The notes under the pieces are model-generated. The model was given only the letters and a program-made list of their open reading frames with translations, ran no database searches and was not told where the DNA came from. DNA of 64,000 nt from Lachnospiraceae bacterium (lineage in GTDB: Bacteria; Bacillota; Clostridia; Lachnospirales; Lachnospiraceae). Made by a program: the position numbers and the translations under genes. The stretch's first letter is position 1. Every line of letters starts with the position of its first letter. The DNA lies in NCBI GenBank assembly GCA_013316825.1, contig WSLY01000007.1, positions 36,693-100,692 of the forward strand. The letters are read 5' to 3'. Positions 16,684-25,733 of this stretch are shown in pieces.

Positions 16684-17601
16684 ATGGATACGTTTATGGA
16701 TAAGCTGGCGCAGAGACTGAATGCCCAGGAAATCATCAAAGCCAACACAGCGGCGGAAGCAGCGGAGTTATCCCGCTTAAAGGAGCAGAATGCATTATAT
16801 GAAGAGGTTCTGCGGCAGGTCAGGGAAGAAGGAGAAAAGGGAGCGCTGCATGTACAGAGACTGGAGCAGGGCGCTGTCCGTTCCATGCAGAATGCAGAGC
16901 GTATGGAGGAGGAACTGGACAGGCTGGAGCAGAGTGCTGACAAGCTTGGCAGGAGTGTGCTGCGGACGGAGCAGAATACGGAAAAATTTGAAATAAACGC
17001 GGCAAAGGTGGAAAGCAGCGCAGAGCAGATAGAGCGCGGAGCGGAGAGGCTTGCACAGAATGCGGATAAAATTGCACAGAGCTTTGCTTCGGCAGAACAA
17101 AATAAGGTGCAGCTCGAGGCGGCTGTGGCAAAGGCGGAGCAGGGCAGTGTGCGGCTGGAACAAAACGCAGCACAGATAGAGCGCGGTGCGGAGAGACTTG
17201 CGGCGGCTGCAGCAAAGACGGAGCAGGGCGTCGACAGGCTGGAACAAAATGCGGCAAAGACAGAAGCCTTGATAGAGAGTGGAATGGCGAAGCTTACAGA
17301 AATGCAGGCGGCAGGACAGAATACGGAGGAGCTGAATGCTTTGCTGACTGCGCTGAAGGAAGCGCAGTCGGAGCGGTTCGACCAGCTTGCAGAGCATATG
17401 CATAAAGAGAGCGTAAAAGTATACCGCAATGTACAGGCGGTAGTAGTGGACGGAAATGCGAAGCAGGGGGAAGCGTCAGGCAAGAATGCTTCTTCCCTAT
17501 CCGGCAAACTGGGCGCCGTGCTGGGAATTTCCCTTGTGGCGCTTCTGGTGTCGGCGGCAGGGCTTGCTTTTCAGATACTGGTATATCTGCATATCATTTA
17601 G
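16684..17601 (+). CDS. Coiled-coil protein with C-terminal membrane anchor
   Basis: A 305-residue protein. ATG 16684 follows GGAGG by 7 bases. Residues from about 15 to 250 are a near-continuous heptad-type coiled coil rich in Ala, Glu, Gln and Arg, with recurring RLEQNA, QIERGAERLA and KTEQ units. A single membrane segment lies at the very C-terminus (LGISLVALLVSAAGLAFQILVYL), so the rod would face the cytosol as a tail-anchored protein. No enzyme motif is seen. The pattern recalls the helical part of methyl-accepting or syntaxin-like proteins without their signature sequences. The flavin reductase gene follows after 26 bases. Confidence 0.75.
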   Translation: MDTFMDKLAQRLNAQEIIKANTAAEAAELSRLKEQNALYEEVLRQVREEGEKGALHVQRLEQGAVRSMQNAERMEEELDRLEQSADKLGRSVLRTEQNTEKFEINAAKVESSAEQIERGAERLAQNADKIAQSFASAEQNKVQLEAAVAKAEQGSVRLEQNAAQIERGAERLAAAAAKTEQGVDRLEQNAAKTEALIESGMAKLTEMQAAGQNTEELNALLTALKEAQSERFDQLAEHMHKESVKVYRNVQAVVVDGNAKQGEASGKNASSLSGKLGAVLGISLVALLVSAAGLAFQILVYLHII

Positions 17602-17627
17602 AGAAACGCTTCGGCAGGGAGAAATCT

Positions 17628-18191
17628 ATGGGAAAGCAGCTTTGGAAGCCCGGCAATATGCTCTATCCGCTTCCGGTGGTTATGGTGAGTGTTGCAGGCT
17701 TACATGGAGAAAAGAATATTATCACAATTGCGTGGGCGGGGACTGTGTGCAGTGAGCCGCCCATGGTGTCCATATCGGTGCGTCCGGAGAGATATTCCTA
17801 TGGACTGCTGCGGGAGACAGGAGAATTTGTTATCAATCTGACGACAAAGGAGCTTGCGTTTGCCACCGATTATTGCGGTGTGAAGAGCGGCAGGGATGTG
17901 GATAAATTTGAAAAGATGCACCTGACTCCGCTGCCGGGCGAGGTAGTAAAAGCACCTTTGATTGCGGAAAGTCCGGTCAATATGGAGTGCCGCGTGGTGC
18001 GGGTAGAGCCCCTTGGCACCCATGATTTGTTTTTGGCTGAAGTAGTGGCGGTACATGCGGACGAAAAGTATATGGATGAAAACAACAAATTTCATTTAGA
18101 AAAGGCGGAGCCCATTGTATATTCCCACGGCGCATATCTTGCGACGGGAGAGTTTTTGGGCACCTTTGGCTATAGTGTCAGAAAAAAATAG
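17628..18191 (+). CDS. Flavin reductase-like FMN-binding protein
   Basis: A 187-residue protein of the flavin reductase-like (FMN-binding split barrel) family. Characteristic segments are the N-terminal PLPVVMVSVAG, TIAWAGTVCSEPPMVSISVRP that cradles the flavin, and GEFVINLTT. Such proteins bind FMN and act as NAD(P)H:flavin reductases or as electron carriers. ATG 17628 follows GGGAGAAA. The stop codon lies inside the terminator stem. It is likely in one transcript with the coiled-coil gene, but no shared function is evident. Confidence 0.88.
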   Translation: MGKQLWKPGNMLYPLPVVMVSVAGLHGEKNIITIAWAGTVCSEPPMVSISVRPERYSYGLLRETGEFVINLTTKELAFATDYCGVKSGRDVDKFEKMHLTPLPGEVVKAPLIAESPVNMECRVVRVEPLGTHDLFLAEVVAVHADEKYMDENNKFHLEKAEPIVYSHGAYLATGEFLGTFGYSVRKK

Positions 18192-18210
18192 GGACTGCTC
18201 CCTATTTTTT
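18183..18210. terminator. Bidirectional terminator between flavin reductase and dinB
   Basis: An 11-bp stem (18183-18193 with 18200-18210, core ATAGGG/CCCTAT), 6-base loop, A-tract before and T-tract after. It includes the flavin reductase stop codon. Confidence 0.85.
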
Positions 18211-18224
18211 TTGTCTTTGACACC

Positions 18225-19445
18225 CTAATCCCAAGAGTCATTATCCGGCGGAGAAAGAAGGCTGCCTCTGACAACTGCGCCTTGCCCATACTTATTCCGT
18301 ATGGAATCGAGGGCGGCGTCCAGCTTCTTCTGTTTTTCGCTTTCAGGTGCCTTGGCATTCAGGTCAAAGAGGGAGAGTTGGACAGGCTCGTCTGCCGAAA
18401 CGAGTTTAGAGGTGCGGATTCCCAAAAGCCGGATAGGAGTGCCGTCCCAGAGAGCGTCAAAAAGGGAAAGCGCGGTCTGATAGATGGTCTCCGTGGAGGC
18501 AGACGGCGTATCTAAAACGGTCTGGTGGGATACGGACTGAAAGTTGTTATATTTGATTTCGACACAGACAAGTCCCGCCGCTTCACTGAAGGAGCGCAGG
18601 CTCGCACTGACGGATTCTGTAAGGGAGAGCAGGAAGCGGGCGGCTTCTTTTCGGTCGGTGACGTCGTGGCTTAGGGTGGTGGAGCTGCCGACGCCTTTTC
18701 TTTTTACCGGCTGGCTGAGCACAACGGAATCATCGATGCCGTTTGCATAATTCCATAAAAGCATACCGTGGCTTTTTAAATGAGAGGATATAATAGCGGG
18801 ATTTGCCTTTGCCAAATCGCCGATGGTAATAATTCCCAGCTTTTGTAAGGTATTGACACTGGAATGTCCGCACATAAATAAAGAGGAGACAGGAAGCGGC
18901 CACAGCTTTTTTTCAATTTCGCGGGAGTACAGGGTGTGTACCAAGTTGGGCTTTTTAAAATCAGAAGCCATCTTGGAAAGTACTTTTTTGTTAGAAATGC
19001 CAATATTGACCGTAAAGCCAAAGCGTGAGCAAATCTCATCCTTGATGGCGGCAGCAGCGGTTTCAGGCGAGGGATAAAGGTGTGCAATAGAGGTAAAATC
19101 CATGTAACACTCGTCTATGCTTGCCTGTTCGATATCAGGAGAAATATTGGATAAATACTGCATCAGGGCGTGGCTTTTTTTCTCATACATGGCATGGTCC
19201 GGCGGAACTATGGTAAGATGGGGACATTTGCGAACGGCGTTTACCACGGGCTCTCCGGTGGAGATGCCATACGCTTTGGCGGGAATGGACTTGGCAAGCA
19301 CGACGCCGTGCCGCTTGCTGATATCTCCGCCGATGATGGCGGGAATTTGGCGCAGGTCAACGGTATCTCCGGCGGCAAGCCGCTCAAGAGCCGTCCAGCT
19401 TAAATATGCAGAATTGACGTCAATGTGAAAAATAATCTGCTCCAT
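18225..19445 (-). CDS. dinB: DNA polymerase IV (Y-family translesion polymerase)
   Basis: A 406-residue Y-family polymerase for replication past damaged template bases. Catalytic acidic residues are visible in HIDVNSAYLSWTALERL (Asp near residue 8) and ASIDECYMDF (Asp-Glu near 105). The thumb and little-finger domains follow. A clamp-binding motif QLSLFDL lies near residue 355, with a tail beyond it. Start ATG 19445 has GGAGG upstream on the minus strand. The gene shares its promoter region with the divergent M23 peptidase gene. Conserved segment SDFKKPNLVHT is typical of the DinB branch rather than UmuC. Confidence 0.92.
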   Translation of the reverse strand: MEQIIFHIDVNSAYLSWTALERLAAGDTVDLRQIPAIIGGDISKRHGVVLAKSIPAKAYGISTGEPVVNAVRKCPHLTIVPPDHAMYEKKSHALMQYLSNISPDIEQASIDECYMDFTSIAHLYPSPETAAAAIKDEICSRFGFTVNIGISNKKVLSKMASDFKKPNLVHTLYSREIEKKLWPLPVSSLFMCGHSSVNTLQKLGIITIGDLAKANPAIISSHLKSHGMLLWNYANGIDDSVVLSQPVKRKGVGSSTTLSHDVTDRKEAARFLLSLTESVSASLRSFSEAAGLVCVEIKYNNFQSVSHQTVLDTPSASTETIYQTALSLFDALWDGTPIRLLGIRTSKLVSADEPVQLSLFDLNAKAPESEKQKKLDAALDSIRNKYGQGAVVRGSLLSPPDNDSWD

Positions 19446-19479
19446 GAAAGCCTCCGTTTTGAATGGAATCGACAATAAT

Positions 19480-19509
19480 ATTATATCCACATCAACAATT
19501 TCTTTACAA
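19480..19509 (-). promoter_or_regulatory. Promoter of dinB
   Basis: On the minus strand: TTGTAA (19509-19504), 18-base spacer, TATAAT (19485-19480). The -35 box overlaps that of the divergent peptidase promoter. Confidence 0.6.
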
Positions 19510-19531
19510 CTAAAAAAAATGCTGTTAGAAT
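19503..19531 (+). promoter_or_regulatory. Promoter of the M23 peptidase gene
   Basis: TTTACA (19503-19508), 17-base spacer, TAGAAT (19526-19531), 55 bases before the start codon. Confidence 0.6.
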
Positions 19532-19585
19532 GAATTTGTCGATTGTTACAAAATTGTGAACTAAAAGAAAGAATCCTAGAGAATT

Positions 19586-21172
19586 ATGTTGAGAAAAATT
19601 ACCATACATCATAAAAGAATGAGATATACATATATGAAATTAGCCGCGGGCATACTTTTTGTAGCGGCACTCTTTTTGCCCTCCTACTCCAAATGGGAGG
19701 AGACAGGGGACAATATGTTTACCATTTATTTAAATGGGGAAAACGTAGGAGTAGTCGGTGAGGAAGCGCAGGCGGAGGAGCTTCTGCAGGCTGCAAGGCG
19801 TGAACTGGTTTCCGGCTCGGACGAGCTGGTATTCATGGATGTGGATATGAATCTGGAAAGCGCCGCCGTGCTCTGGGGCAAAGTTGACGATGCGCGGGAG
19901 ATAAAAGCACGTATGCGCACCGTTCTGGCGGCAAATATCAAGGAAACCATGCAGCGCTCTTATGTCATAAAGGTCAATGACTATATGGCGAATCTGGCGA
20001 GCAGGGAAGAAGTGGAGGAGCTTTTACAGGCTGCAGTCGACCAGTACAATACGCAGGACAAATATCAGGTGGAGCTGATACACGAAGACAGCAGGGAATT
20101 TGACGTTCTGACTGCCGTGATAACGGATACTTCAAAGGAAGAAGCGAAAGAGCCGGCTGTTGGAAGCATTCCCGAGATAAAGGGCGGTGTGGAGGCAGCC
20201 TTTAACGAAGCGCTTACGGATGTGGAGCCTGCCGGAGAAAAGGATTTTGGCGATTATGAGCTGGGGCTTGTCAATATGAGCTTTGCGGAGGAAGTGGAGA
20301 TTGTAGAGGCTTATCTGGACGTCACACAGCTTACGCCTCTTGCACAGGTGATTGAAGAAGTTATCAAGGAGCAGGAGGTCAATGCCGTATATGAGGTGGT
20401 CGCCGGCGACACACTCTCAGAGATTTCCATAAAGGTCAATATCCCCATGGACCAGATTGTGGCGATGAATGATGCCCTTGAAAATGAGAACACGACCATC
20501 CGTGTTGGGCAGGAGCTTATTATTACCATACCGGAGCCTGAGCTTTCCGTGGACAGGCAGGAGGCGAGGTATTACGACGAAATCTATGATGCAGAGGTTC
20601 AGTATGTAGACAGGGACGACTGGTATACAACGCAGACCAGAACCATTCAGGAGCCACATGCGGGATACCGCAGGGTGGTGGCGATTATTTCCTATCGCAA
20701 CGACAAAGAGACGGGCAGGGAAATTCTGAAAGAGGAGCTGGTTATGGCAGCCGTGCCCAAGATTGTGGAGCGCGGCACCATCGTTCCGCCCACTTATGTT
20801 AAGCCGATTTCCGGCGGGCGTTTGAGCTCGGGTTTTGGCAGGCGTAATGCGCCCAAAAAGGGAGCAAGCTCTTATCACAAGGGCGTGGACTGGGCGGTTT
20901 CTACCGGAACGGCGGTAGTTGCCTCCTGCGGCGGAACCGTTGTAAAGGCAGGCTGGAGCAGCGGCTACGGCTACTGCGTCTATATCAACCATCCTGACGG
21001 CAGGCAGACCCGCTACGCGCATTTAAGCAAGGTGCTTGTATCGGTAGGGCAGAATGTGTCTCAGGGACAGCGGATTGCGCTTTCCGGCAATACCGGCGTG
21101 AGCACGGGTCCCCACTTGCATTTTGAGATGCTGATAAACGGCACGCAGGTCAATCCGCTCAACTATTTCTGA
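19586..21172 (+). CDS. LysM-G5-M23 peptidoglycan endopeptidase
   Basis: A 528-residue secreted or membrane-anchored cell-wall hydrolase. An N-terminal signal anchor (near residues 17-34) is followed by an alpha/beta region of no known family, a LysM domain (near 268-315, YEVVAGDTLSEIS) for glycan binding, a G5 domain (near 327-395) and an M23 zinc endopeptidase domain (near 408-528). Zinc ligands are visible as His and Asp in YHKGVDW and the HxH in GPHLHFE. The ATG at 19586 has a weak site; an in-frame ATG at 19634 would remove the basic N-terminus. Similar LysM-G5-M23 proteins are common in Clostridia and act in wall turnover or sporulation. Its own promoter is shared back-to-back with dinB. 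Confidence 0.9.
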   Translation: MLRKITIHHKRMRYTYMKLAAGILFVAALFLPSYSKWEETGDNMFTIYLNGENVGVVGEEAQAEELLQAARRELVSGSDELVFMDVDMNLESAAVLWGKVDDAREIKARMRTVLAANIKETMQRSYVIKVNDYMANLASREEVEELLQAAVDQYNTQDKYQVELIHEDSREFDVLTAVITDTSKEEAKEPAVGSIPEIKGGVEAAFNEALTDVEPAGEKDFGDYELGLVNMSFAEEVEIVEAYLDVTQLTPLAQVIEEVIKEQEVNAVYEVVAGDTLSEISIKVNIPMDQIVAMNDALENENTTIRVGQELIITIPEPELSVDRQEARYYDEIYDAEVQYVDRDDWYTTQTRTIQEPHAGYRRVVAIISYRNDKETGREILKEELVMAAVPKIVERGTIVPPTYVKPISGGRLSSGFGRRNAPKKGASSYHKGVDWAVSTGTAVVASCGGTVVKAGWSSGYGYCVYINHPDGRQTRYAHLSKVLVSVGQNVSQGQRIALSGNTGVSTGPHLHFEMLINGTQVNPLNYF

Positions 21173-21201
21173 CGGACAGATTTGCCGAACGGGTATTCGT
21201 A

Positions 21202-21230
21202 TTTACAAATGCGCCGGATAGTTATATAAT
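21202..21230 (+). promoter_or_regulatory. Promoter of murA
   Basis: TTTACA (21202-21207), 17-base spacer, TATAAT (21225-21230). It lies 115 bases before the murA start. Confidence 0.65.
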
Positions 21231-21345
21231 GGTAAAAATAAGTAATTGCATGTTTAAAATCTTTCAGGGGTGAATTGGCGGGGAAATAGGTGCAGCACAT
21301 GGAAAAGGTTACGGAAAAATCCATGGTCTGCGGAAAGAGGAAAGA

Positions 21346-22638
21346 ATGGAACAATACGCAATTCAGGGCGGAAATCCATTGGTTGGGGAAGTGGAGATAG
21401 GAGGCGCCAAAAATGCGGCGCTTCCTATTATTGCGGCTTCGGTCATGACCGATGAGACCGTTCATATAGAAAATCTTCCGGATGTGCGGGATACCAATGT
21501 GCTGTTGGAAGCGATGCAGGATATCGGTGTGCTGGTCAACCGCAGCGGGAGGCATAAGGTCACCATCAATGCCGCTCAGATAAACAATCTGGTAGTGGAT
21601 GGCGACAATATTCGCAAAATAAGAGCATCCTATTATTTTCTGGGTGCGATGCTTGCAAAATATAAAAGTGCAGAGGTAGCATTGCCGGGTGGCTGTGATA
21701 TCGGCTGTCGTGCAATCGACCAGCATATAAAAGGGTTCCGTGCATTGGGCGCGGAGGTAAAAATTGAATATGGACTGATTAAGGCGCATGCGGAAAGGCT
21801 TCGGGGAAATCACATTTATATGGACGTGGTATCCGTGGGAGCCACCATCAACATTATGATGGTGGCAGCGCTGGCAGAAGGACAGACAATTATTGAAAAT
21901 GCTGCAAAAGAACCCCATGTGGTAGACTTGGCTAACTTTTTAAACAGCATGGGCGCCAATATTAAGGGTGCGGGGACGGACGTCATCCGCATCAAAGGTG
22001 TAGCAGGACTGCATGGAAGCGATTATGCGATTATACCGGATCAGATTGAAGCGGGCACCTTTATGTTTGCAGCGGCAATTACCAAAGGGGATATCACGGT
22101 AAAGAATGTGATACCAAAGCATTTGGAGTCGATTACGGCAAAGCTTTTGGAGATAGGCTGTGAAATTGAAGAGTCCGACGATGCCGTTCGTGTGGTTGCG
22201 GCGAAGCCTTTAAGACCGACGCAGGTGAAGACGCTTCCCTACCCGGGCTTTCCTACGGATATGCAGCCGCAGATTACGGTGGCGCTTGCCTTGTCAAGAG
22301 GCACCAGCATTGTAACGGAGAGCATTTTTGAAAACCGCTTTAAATATGTGGACGAGCTGACAAGGATGGGAGCGGACATCAAGGTAGAGGGCAATACCGC
22401 CATTGTAAATGGCGTGGCAAAATATACGGGCGCCAGAATCAATGCGCCGGATTTGCGTGCGGGAGCAGCGCTTGTTATGGCGGCGCTGGCGGCAGAGGGC
22501 GTTTCTACGGTGGAAGAAATCCATTATATAGAGCGCGGATATGAAGATTTTCATTTAAAACTGCAGGCGCTTGGCGCGCAGATTCAAAAAGTAAGCTCCG
22601 ACAGAGATATGCAGAAATTCCGATTAAAAACAGGTTGA
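21346..22638 (+). CDS. murA: UDP-N-acetylglucosamine 1-carboxyvinyltransferase
   Basis: A 430-residue cytosolic enzyme for the first committed step of peptidoglycan synthesis: enolpyruvyl transfer from PEP to UDP-GlcNAc. The substrate Lys is in GGAKNAALPIIAA. The catalytic loop Cys, which fosfomycin attacks, is in LPGGCDIGCRAIDQH. EPSP-synthase repeats fill the protein. The loop reads GCDIGCRAID where most MurA have GCAIGARPVD, a modest family variant. ATG 21346 follows AGAGGAAAG. It has its own strong promoter, and the metK promoter begins at its stop codon. Low-GC Gram-positives often carry two MurA paralogues; this could be either. Confidence 0.94.
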   Translation: MEQYAIQGGNPLVGEVEIGGAKNAALPIIAASVMTDETVHIENLPDVRDTNVLLEAMQDIGVLVNRSGRHKVTINAAQINNLVVDGDNIRKIRASYYFLGAMLAKYKSAEVALPGGCDIGCRAIDQHIKGFRALGAEVKIEYGLIKAHAERLRGNHIYMDVVSVGATINIMMVAALAEGQTIIENAAKEPHVVDLANFLNSMGANIKGAGTDVIRIKGVAGLHGSDYAIIPDQIEAGTFMFAAAITKGDITVKNVIPKHLESITAKLLEIGCEIEESDDAVRVVAAKPLRPTQVKTLPYPGFPTDMQPQITVALALSRGTSIVTESIFENRFKYVDELTRMGADIKVEGNTAIVNGVAKYTGARINAPDLRAGAALVMAALAAEGVSTVEEIHYIERGYEDFHLKLQALGAQIQKVSSDRDMQKFRLKTG

Positions 22639-22663
22639 CAAAGTCTCGCGGTAAGAGTATTGT
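22635..22663 (+). promoter_or_regulatory. Promoter of the SAM riboswitch-metK transcript
   Basis: TTGACA (22635-22640) overlapping the murA stop codon, 17-base spacer, TATTGT (22658-22663). It lies about 55 bases before the riboswitch. Confidence 0.6.
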
Positions 22664-22717
22664 GTAGGTAGGCAGAAAATTAAATATTGTAATTTTGCAG
22701 TAATGCAGAAGATTTCC

Positions 22718-22828
22718 CTTATTCAGAGTGGTGGAGATACATAGGATCTGTGAAGCCACGGCAACCCCGCATAGCGGAAGGTGCCTCCCTGAGCGATTAA
22801 TCCTGTCTAAGACAGGTCGAACAATAAG
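22718..22828 (+). ncRNA. SAM-I (S-box) riboswitch aptamer
   Basis: The conserved S-box core is present: AGAG followed by GGTGGAG, then TGAAGCC, GGCAACC and GGTGCC. The P1 helix is CTTATT (22718-22723) with AATAAG (22823-22828). A second copy of CTTATT at 22858-22863 in the terminator can pair with the same AATAAG to form an antiterminator (7 bp with the flanking C and G). SAM binding should favour P1 and free the terminator, shutting off metK. Position directly before metK agrees with known S-box genes. Confidence 0.93.
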
Positions 22829-22851
22829 AGGATGTGACAATTGATGTATCA

Positions 22852-22880
22852 GGTCCGCTTATTGGGAGCGGACCTTTTTT
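22852..22880 (+). terminator. Intrinsic terminator of the SAM riboswitch
   Basis: Stem GGTCCGCT (22852-22859) with AGCGGACC (22867-22874), 7-base loop, then six T. The loop and 5' arm overlap the antiterminator partner CTTATTG. Confidence 0.9.
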
Positions 22881-22955
22881 CGTGTCGGCGGAAATGAGAA
22901 ACAGAAGAAGTGATAATACGGTACCGCTGCGTCAGCAGCAGAAAGAGAGGAAAAA

Positions 22956-24149
22956 ATGGAAACAGAAAAATTATTGTTTACGTCGGAATCCGTAACGGAA
23001 GGACATCCCGACAAGGTGTGCGACGCCATCTCCGATGCCATTCTGGATGCGCTTATGGTGCAGGACCCCATGAGCCGCGTGGCGTGCGAGACTGCAAGCT
23101 GCACCGGTTTTGTACTGGTGACCGGTGAGATTACAACCACCGCATATGTGGATATTCCCAAGATTGTAAGGGACACCGTAAAGGAAATCGGCTATGACAA
23201 ATCTGAGTATGGATTTGACGGCAATACCTGCGCCGTCATGGTTGCCATCGACGAGCAGTCTGCCGATATTGCAATGGGCGTGGACAAGGCGTTGGAAGCG
23301 AGAGAAGCGGCGATGACGAATGAGGAGCTGGAGGCGATTGGCGCAGGGGATCAGGGTATGATGTTCGGTTACGCGACCAATGAGACGGAAGAATATATGC
23401 CGTATCCGATTTCCCTTGCCCACAAGCTGACCAGACAGCTTACCAAGGTGCGCAAGGACGGCACGCTGCCGTATCTTCGTCCGGACGGAAAGAGTCAGGT
23501 TTCCGTGCAGTATGATGAAAACGGAAAGCCCCTCAGACTGGAAGCAGTGGTGCTCTCCACCCAGCATGATCCGGAGGTATCACAGGAACAGATTCATGCA
23601 GATATTAAGAAGTATGTGTTTGACGCAGTACTGCCTGCTTCGCTCTTGGATGATGACACAAAATATTTTATCAATCCTACGGGACGCTTTGTTATCGGCG
23701 GACCTCATGGTGATGCGGGTCTTACCGGACGTAAGATTATCGTGGATACTTATGGCGGCTATGCGCGTCACGGCGGCGGCGCATTTTCCGGCAAGGACTG
23801 CACTAAGGTAGACCGTTCCGCAGCTTACGCAGCCCGCTACGTTGCCAAAAATATCGTAGCTGCAGGACTGGCTGACAAGTGTGAAATTCAGCTTTCCTAT
23901 GCCATTGGCGTGGCCAGACCGACTTCTGTCTGTGTGGAAACCTTTGGTACAGGCAAGCTGCCTGAGCTGGAGCTGGTAAAGATTGTGCGTGAGAACTTTG
24001 ACCTTCGTCCGGCAGGCATCATCAAAATGCTGGATTTGCGCCGTCCTATTTACAAGCAGACGGCAGCATACGGACACTTTGGCAGGAATGATTTGGACTT
24101 GCCGTGGGAGAAGCTAGACAAGGTAGAATTGTTGAAAAAGTATTTGTAA
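22956..24149 (+). CDS. metK: S-adenosylmethionine synthetase
   Basis: A 397-residue enzyme that makes SAM from methionine and ATP. Family signatures are the N-terminal [16 protein letters not shown] with the metal and ATP contacts, [12 protein letters not shown], and the P-loop-like [19 protein letters not shown]. Length matches bacterial MetK. ATG 22956 follows GAGAGGAAA. The gene is under the SAM-I riboswitch at 22718-22880, a direct end-product feedback. A good terminator follows at 24181. Confidence 0.97.
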   Translation: METEKLLFTSESVTEGHPDKVCDAISDAILDALMVQDPMSRVACETASCTGFVLVTGEITTTAYVDIPKIVRDTVKEIGYDKSEYGFDGNTCAVMVAIDEQSADIAMGVDKALEAREAAMTNEELEAIGAGDQGMMFGYATNETEEYMPYPISLAHKLTRQLTKVRKDGTLPYLRPDGKSQVSVQYDENGKPLRLEAVVLSTQHDPEVSQEQIHADIKKYVFDAVLPASLLDDDTKYFINPTGRFVIGGPHGDAGLTGRKIIVDTYGGYARHGGGAFSGKDCTKVDRSAAYAARYVAKNIVAAGLADKCEIQLSYAIGVARPTSVCVETFGTGKLPELELVKIVRENFDLRPAGIIKMLDLRRPIYKQTAAYGHFGRNDLDLPWEKLDKVELLKKYL

Positions 24150-24180
24150 AATCAAAATCAAAGATTTTAATGGAAAACTG

Positions 24181-24215
24181 CCTGCTGTCACTTGTTTGGC
24201 GGCAGGTATTTTTTT
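24181..24215 (+). terminator. Terminator of metK
   Basis: A 9-bp stem CCTGCTGTC (24181-24189) with GGCGGCAGG (24198-24206), two G-U pairs, 8-base loop, then TATTTTTTT. Confidence 0.85.
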
Positions 24216-24250
24216 GCAAAAAAACGACATTCTTTTCGTAGAAAAAACTA

Positions 24251-24279
24251 TTGCATTTCCCTGTAAAGTGCTATATAGT
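24251..24279 (+). promoter_or_regulatory. Probable promoter of the MATE transporter gene
   Basis: TTGCAT (24251-24256), 17-base spacer, TATAGT (24274-24279), about 80 bases before the start codon. Confidence 0.5.
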
Positions 24280-24360
24280 ATATCGGACGCATGGGAAAGC
24301 GCATTGCGCGTGGGAATACAGGGAAGGTCAAATATATAGGACAGCGCGGAAAGGCAGGAA

Positions 24361-25722
24361 ATGATGACAAAGGACATGACACAGGGAAAACCGGTAAAGC
24401 TGATACTGGGGTTTGCAGTTCCCTTGCTTTTTGGGTATTTATTTCAGCAGTTTTACAATCTGATAGACACCTTGATTGTGGGACAGTATCTTGGAGTAAA
24501 TCCACTGGCGGCAGTAGGTTCGACAGGTTCCGTTAATTTTCTGGTAATTGGTTTCTGTATGGGAATCTGCGTGGGATTTTCGATTCCGATAGCCCATAAG
24601 TTTGGCGCAGGGGATTTTGCCGGTCTGCGAAAATTTGTTGCCAACAGTGTGTGGCTTGGAGTGGCTTTTTCGGCTGTTATGACGATTGTTACAGTGGCTT
24701 TCTGCCGCAATATTCTCTATCTGATGGATACGCCGCCGGATATCATTGACGATGCCTATGCATATATCGTGGTGATTTTTATCGGAATACCTACGGTATT
24801 TCTGTATAATATACTTTCAGGCATTATTCGGGCGCTGGGGGACAGCAGGACGCCGGTTGTTTTTCTGGTGCTTTCTTCACTGGTTAATATTGGGCTTGAC
24901 CTGCTGTTTATTGTGCGTCTCGGCATGGGGGTGGAGGGCGCTGCGTGGGCGACTGTTATCTCACAGGGGCTTTCAGGGATTTTGTGTCTGATATTTATGA
25001 TAAAAAAATTTGAGATTCTGCGGATTCGGAAGGAAGAGTGGAAGCCGGAGCTGCATATGATGGGCAGCCTGTGCGGTATGGGAATTCCGATGGGACTGCA
25101 ATACTCTATCACGGCAATCGGCAGCGTCGTACTGCAGACTGCTGTAAACGGGCTGGGCTCCATGGCGGTAGCCTCTGTCACGGCTGCAAATAAGATTGGC
25201 GGATTTCTGGCTTGCCCTTTTGATGCAATGGGATCGACCATGGCGACTTATGGCGGGCAGAATGTGGGAGCAAAGAAGCTTTTGCGGGTAAAGCAGGGAA
25301 TGTATGCCTGCATCAAGCTGGGGGCGGCGTATGCGGTTATTGCCTTTTTGGTGGCATTTTTCTTTGGAGCGCCTCTGGGCAGGCTTTTTATAGAGGCAAA
25401 GGATACGGCGCTGGCTGAGACGATTGTGGAGAATGTGCGGTTGTTTCTGATGATTACCACAGCCTTCTATTTTCCGCTTGCCTTGGTTAATATCATTCGC
25501 TTTATGATACAGGGAATCGGTTTTCCTACTTTTGCTATTTTGGCGGGCGTGCTGGAGATGGTAGCACGTGCGCTTGCCGGTTTTGTGCTGGTGCCGCTCT
25601 TTGGCTTTCCGGCAGCGGCAATGGGGAGTCCTATCGCGTGGATTTTTGCAGATGCGTTTTTGATTCCGGCGTTTTTCCACGTCTATAAAAAGCTGCGGCT
25701 GCAGCTAGGGGAAGAAGCGTGA
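24361..25722 (+). CDS. MATE family efflux transporter
   Basis: A 453-residue integral membrane protein with about twelve membrane segments in two pseudo-symmetric halves. The N-terminus PVKLILGFAVPLLFGYLFQQFYN with LIDTLIVGQYLG is the classical MATE opening; the second half has the matching segment GMGIPMGLQYSI. MATE proteins export cationic drugs or metabolites by Na+ or H+ antiport; this one is of the DinF/NorM-like clostridial group, substrate unknown. ATG 24361 follows GGCAGGAA; ATG 24364 is also possible. It ends 11 bases from the convergent DegV gene. Confidence 0.92.
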   Translation: MMTKDMTQGKPVKLILGFAVPLLFGYLFQQFYNLIDTLIVGQYLGVNPLAAVGSTGSVNFLVIGFCMGICVGFSIPIAHKFGAGDFAGLRKFVANSVWLGVAFSAVMTIVTVAFCRNILYLMDTPPDIIDDAYAYIVVIFIGIPTVFLYNILSGIIRALGDSRTPVVFLVLSSLVNIGLDLLFIVRLGMGVEGAAWATVISQGLSGILCLIFMIKKFEILRIRKEEWKPELHMMGSLCGMGIPMGLQYSITAIGSVVLQTAVNGLGSMAVASVTAANKIGGFLACPFDAMGSTMATYGGQNVGAKKLLRVKQGMYACIKLGAAYAVIAFLVAFFFGAPLGRLFIEAKDTALAETIVENVRLFLMITTAFYFPLALVNIIRFMIQGIGFPTFAILAGVLEMVARALAGFVLVPLFGFPAAAMGSPIAWIFADAFLIPAFFHVYKKLRLQLGEEA

Positions 25723-25733
25723 GCGCAGGCGGC

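Noticed and set aside
16395..17507. Open frame of 370 codons on the minus strand, Ser/Cys/Ala-rich
   Set aside because: It mirrors the repetitive coiled-coil gene; the repeats cause the long frame.
7794..18223. TTTGACACC occurs near 7796, 13772 and 18214
   Set aside because: The shared string is short, the flanks differ, and two copies lie beside terminators; I take it as chance.
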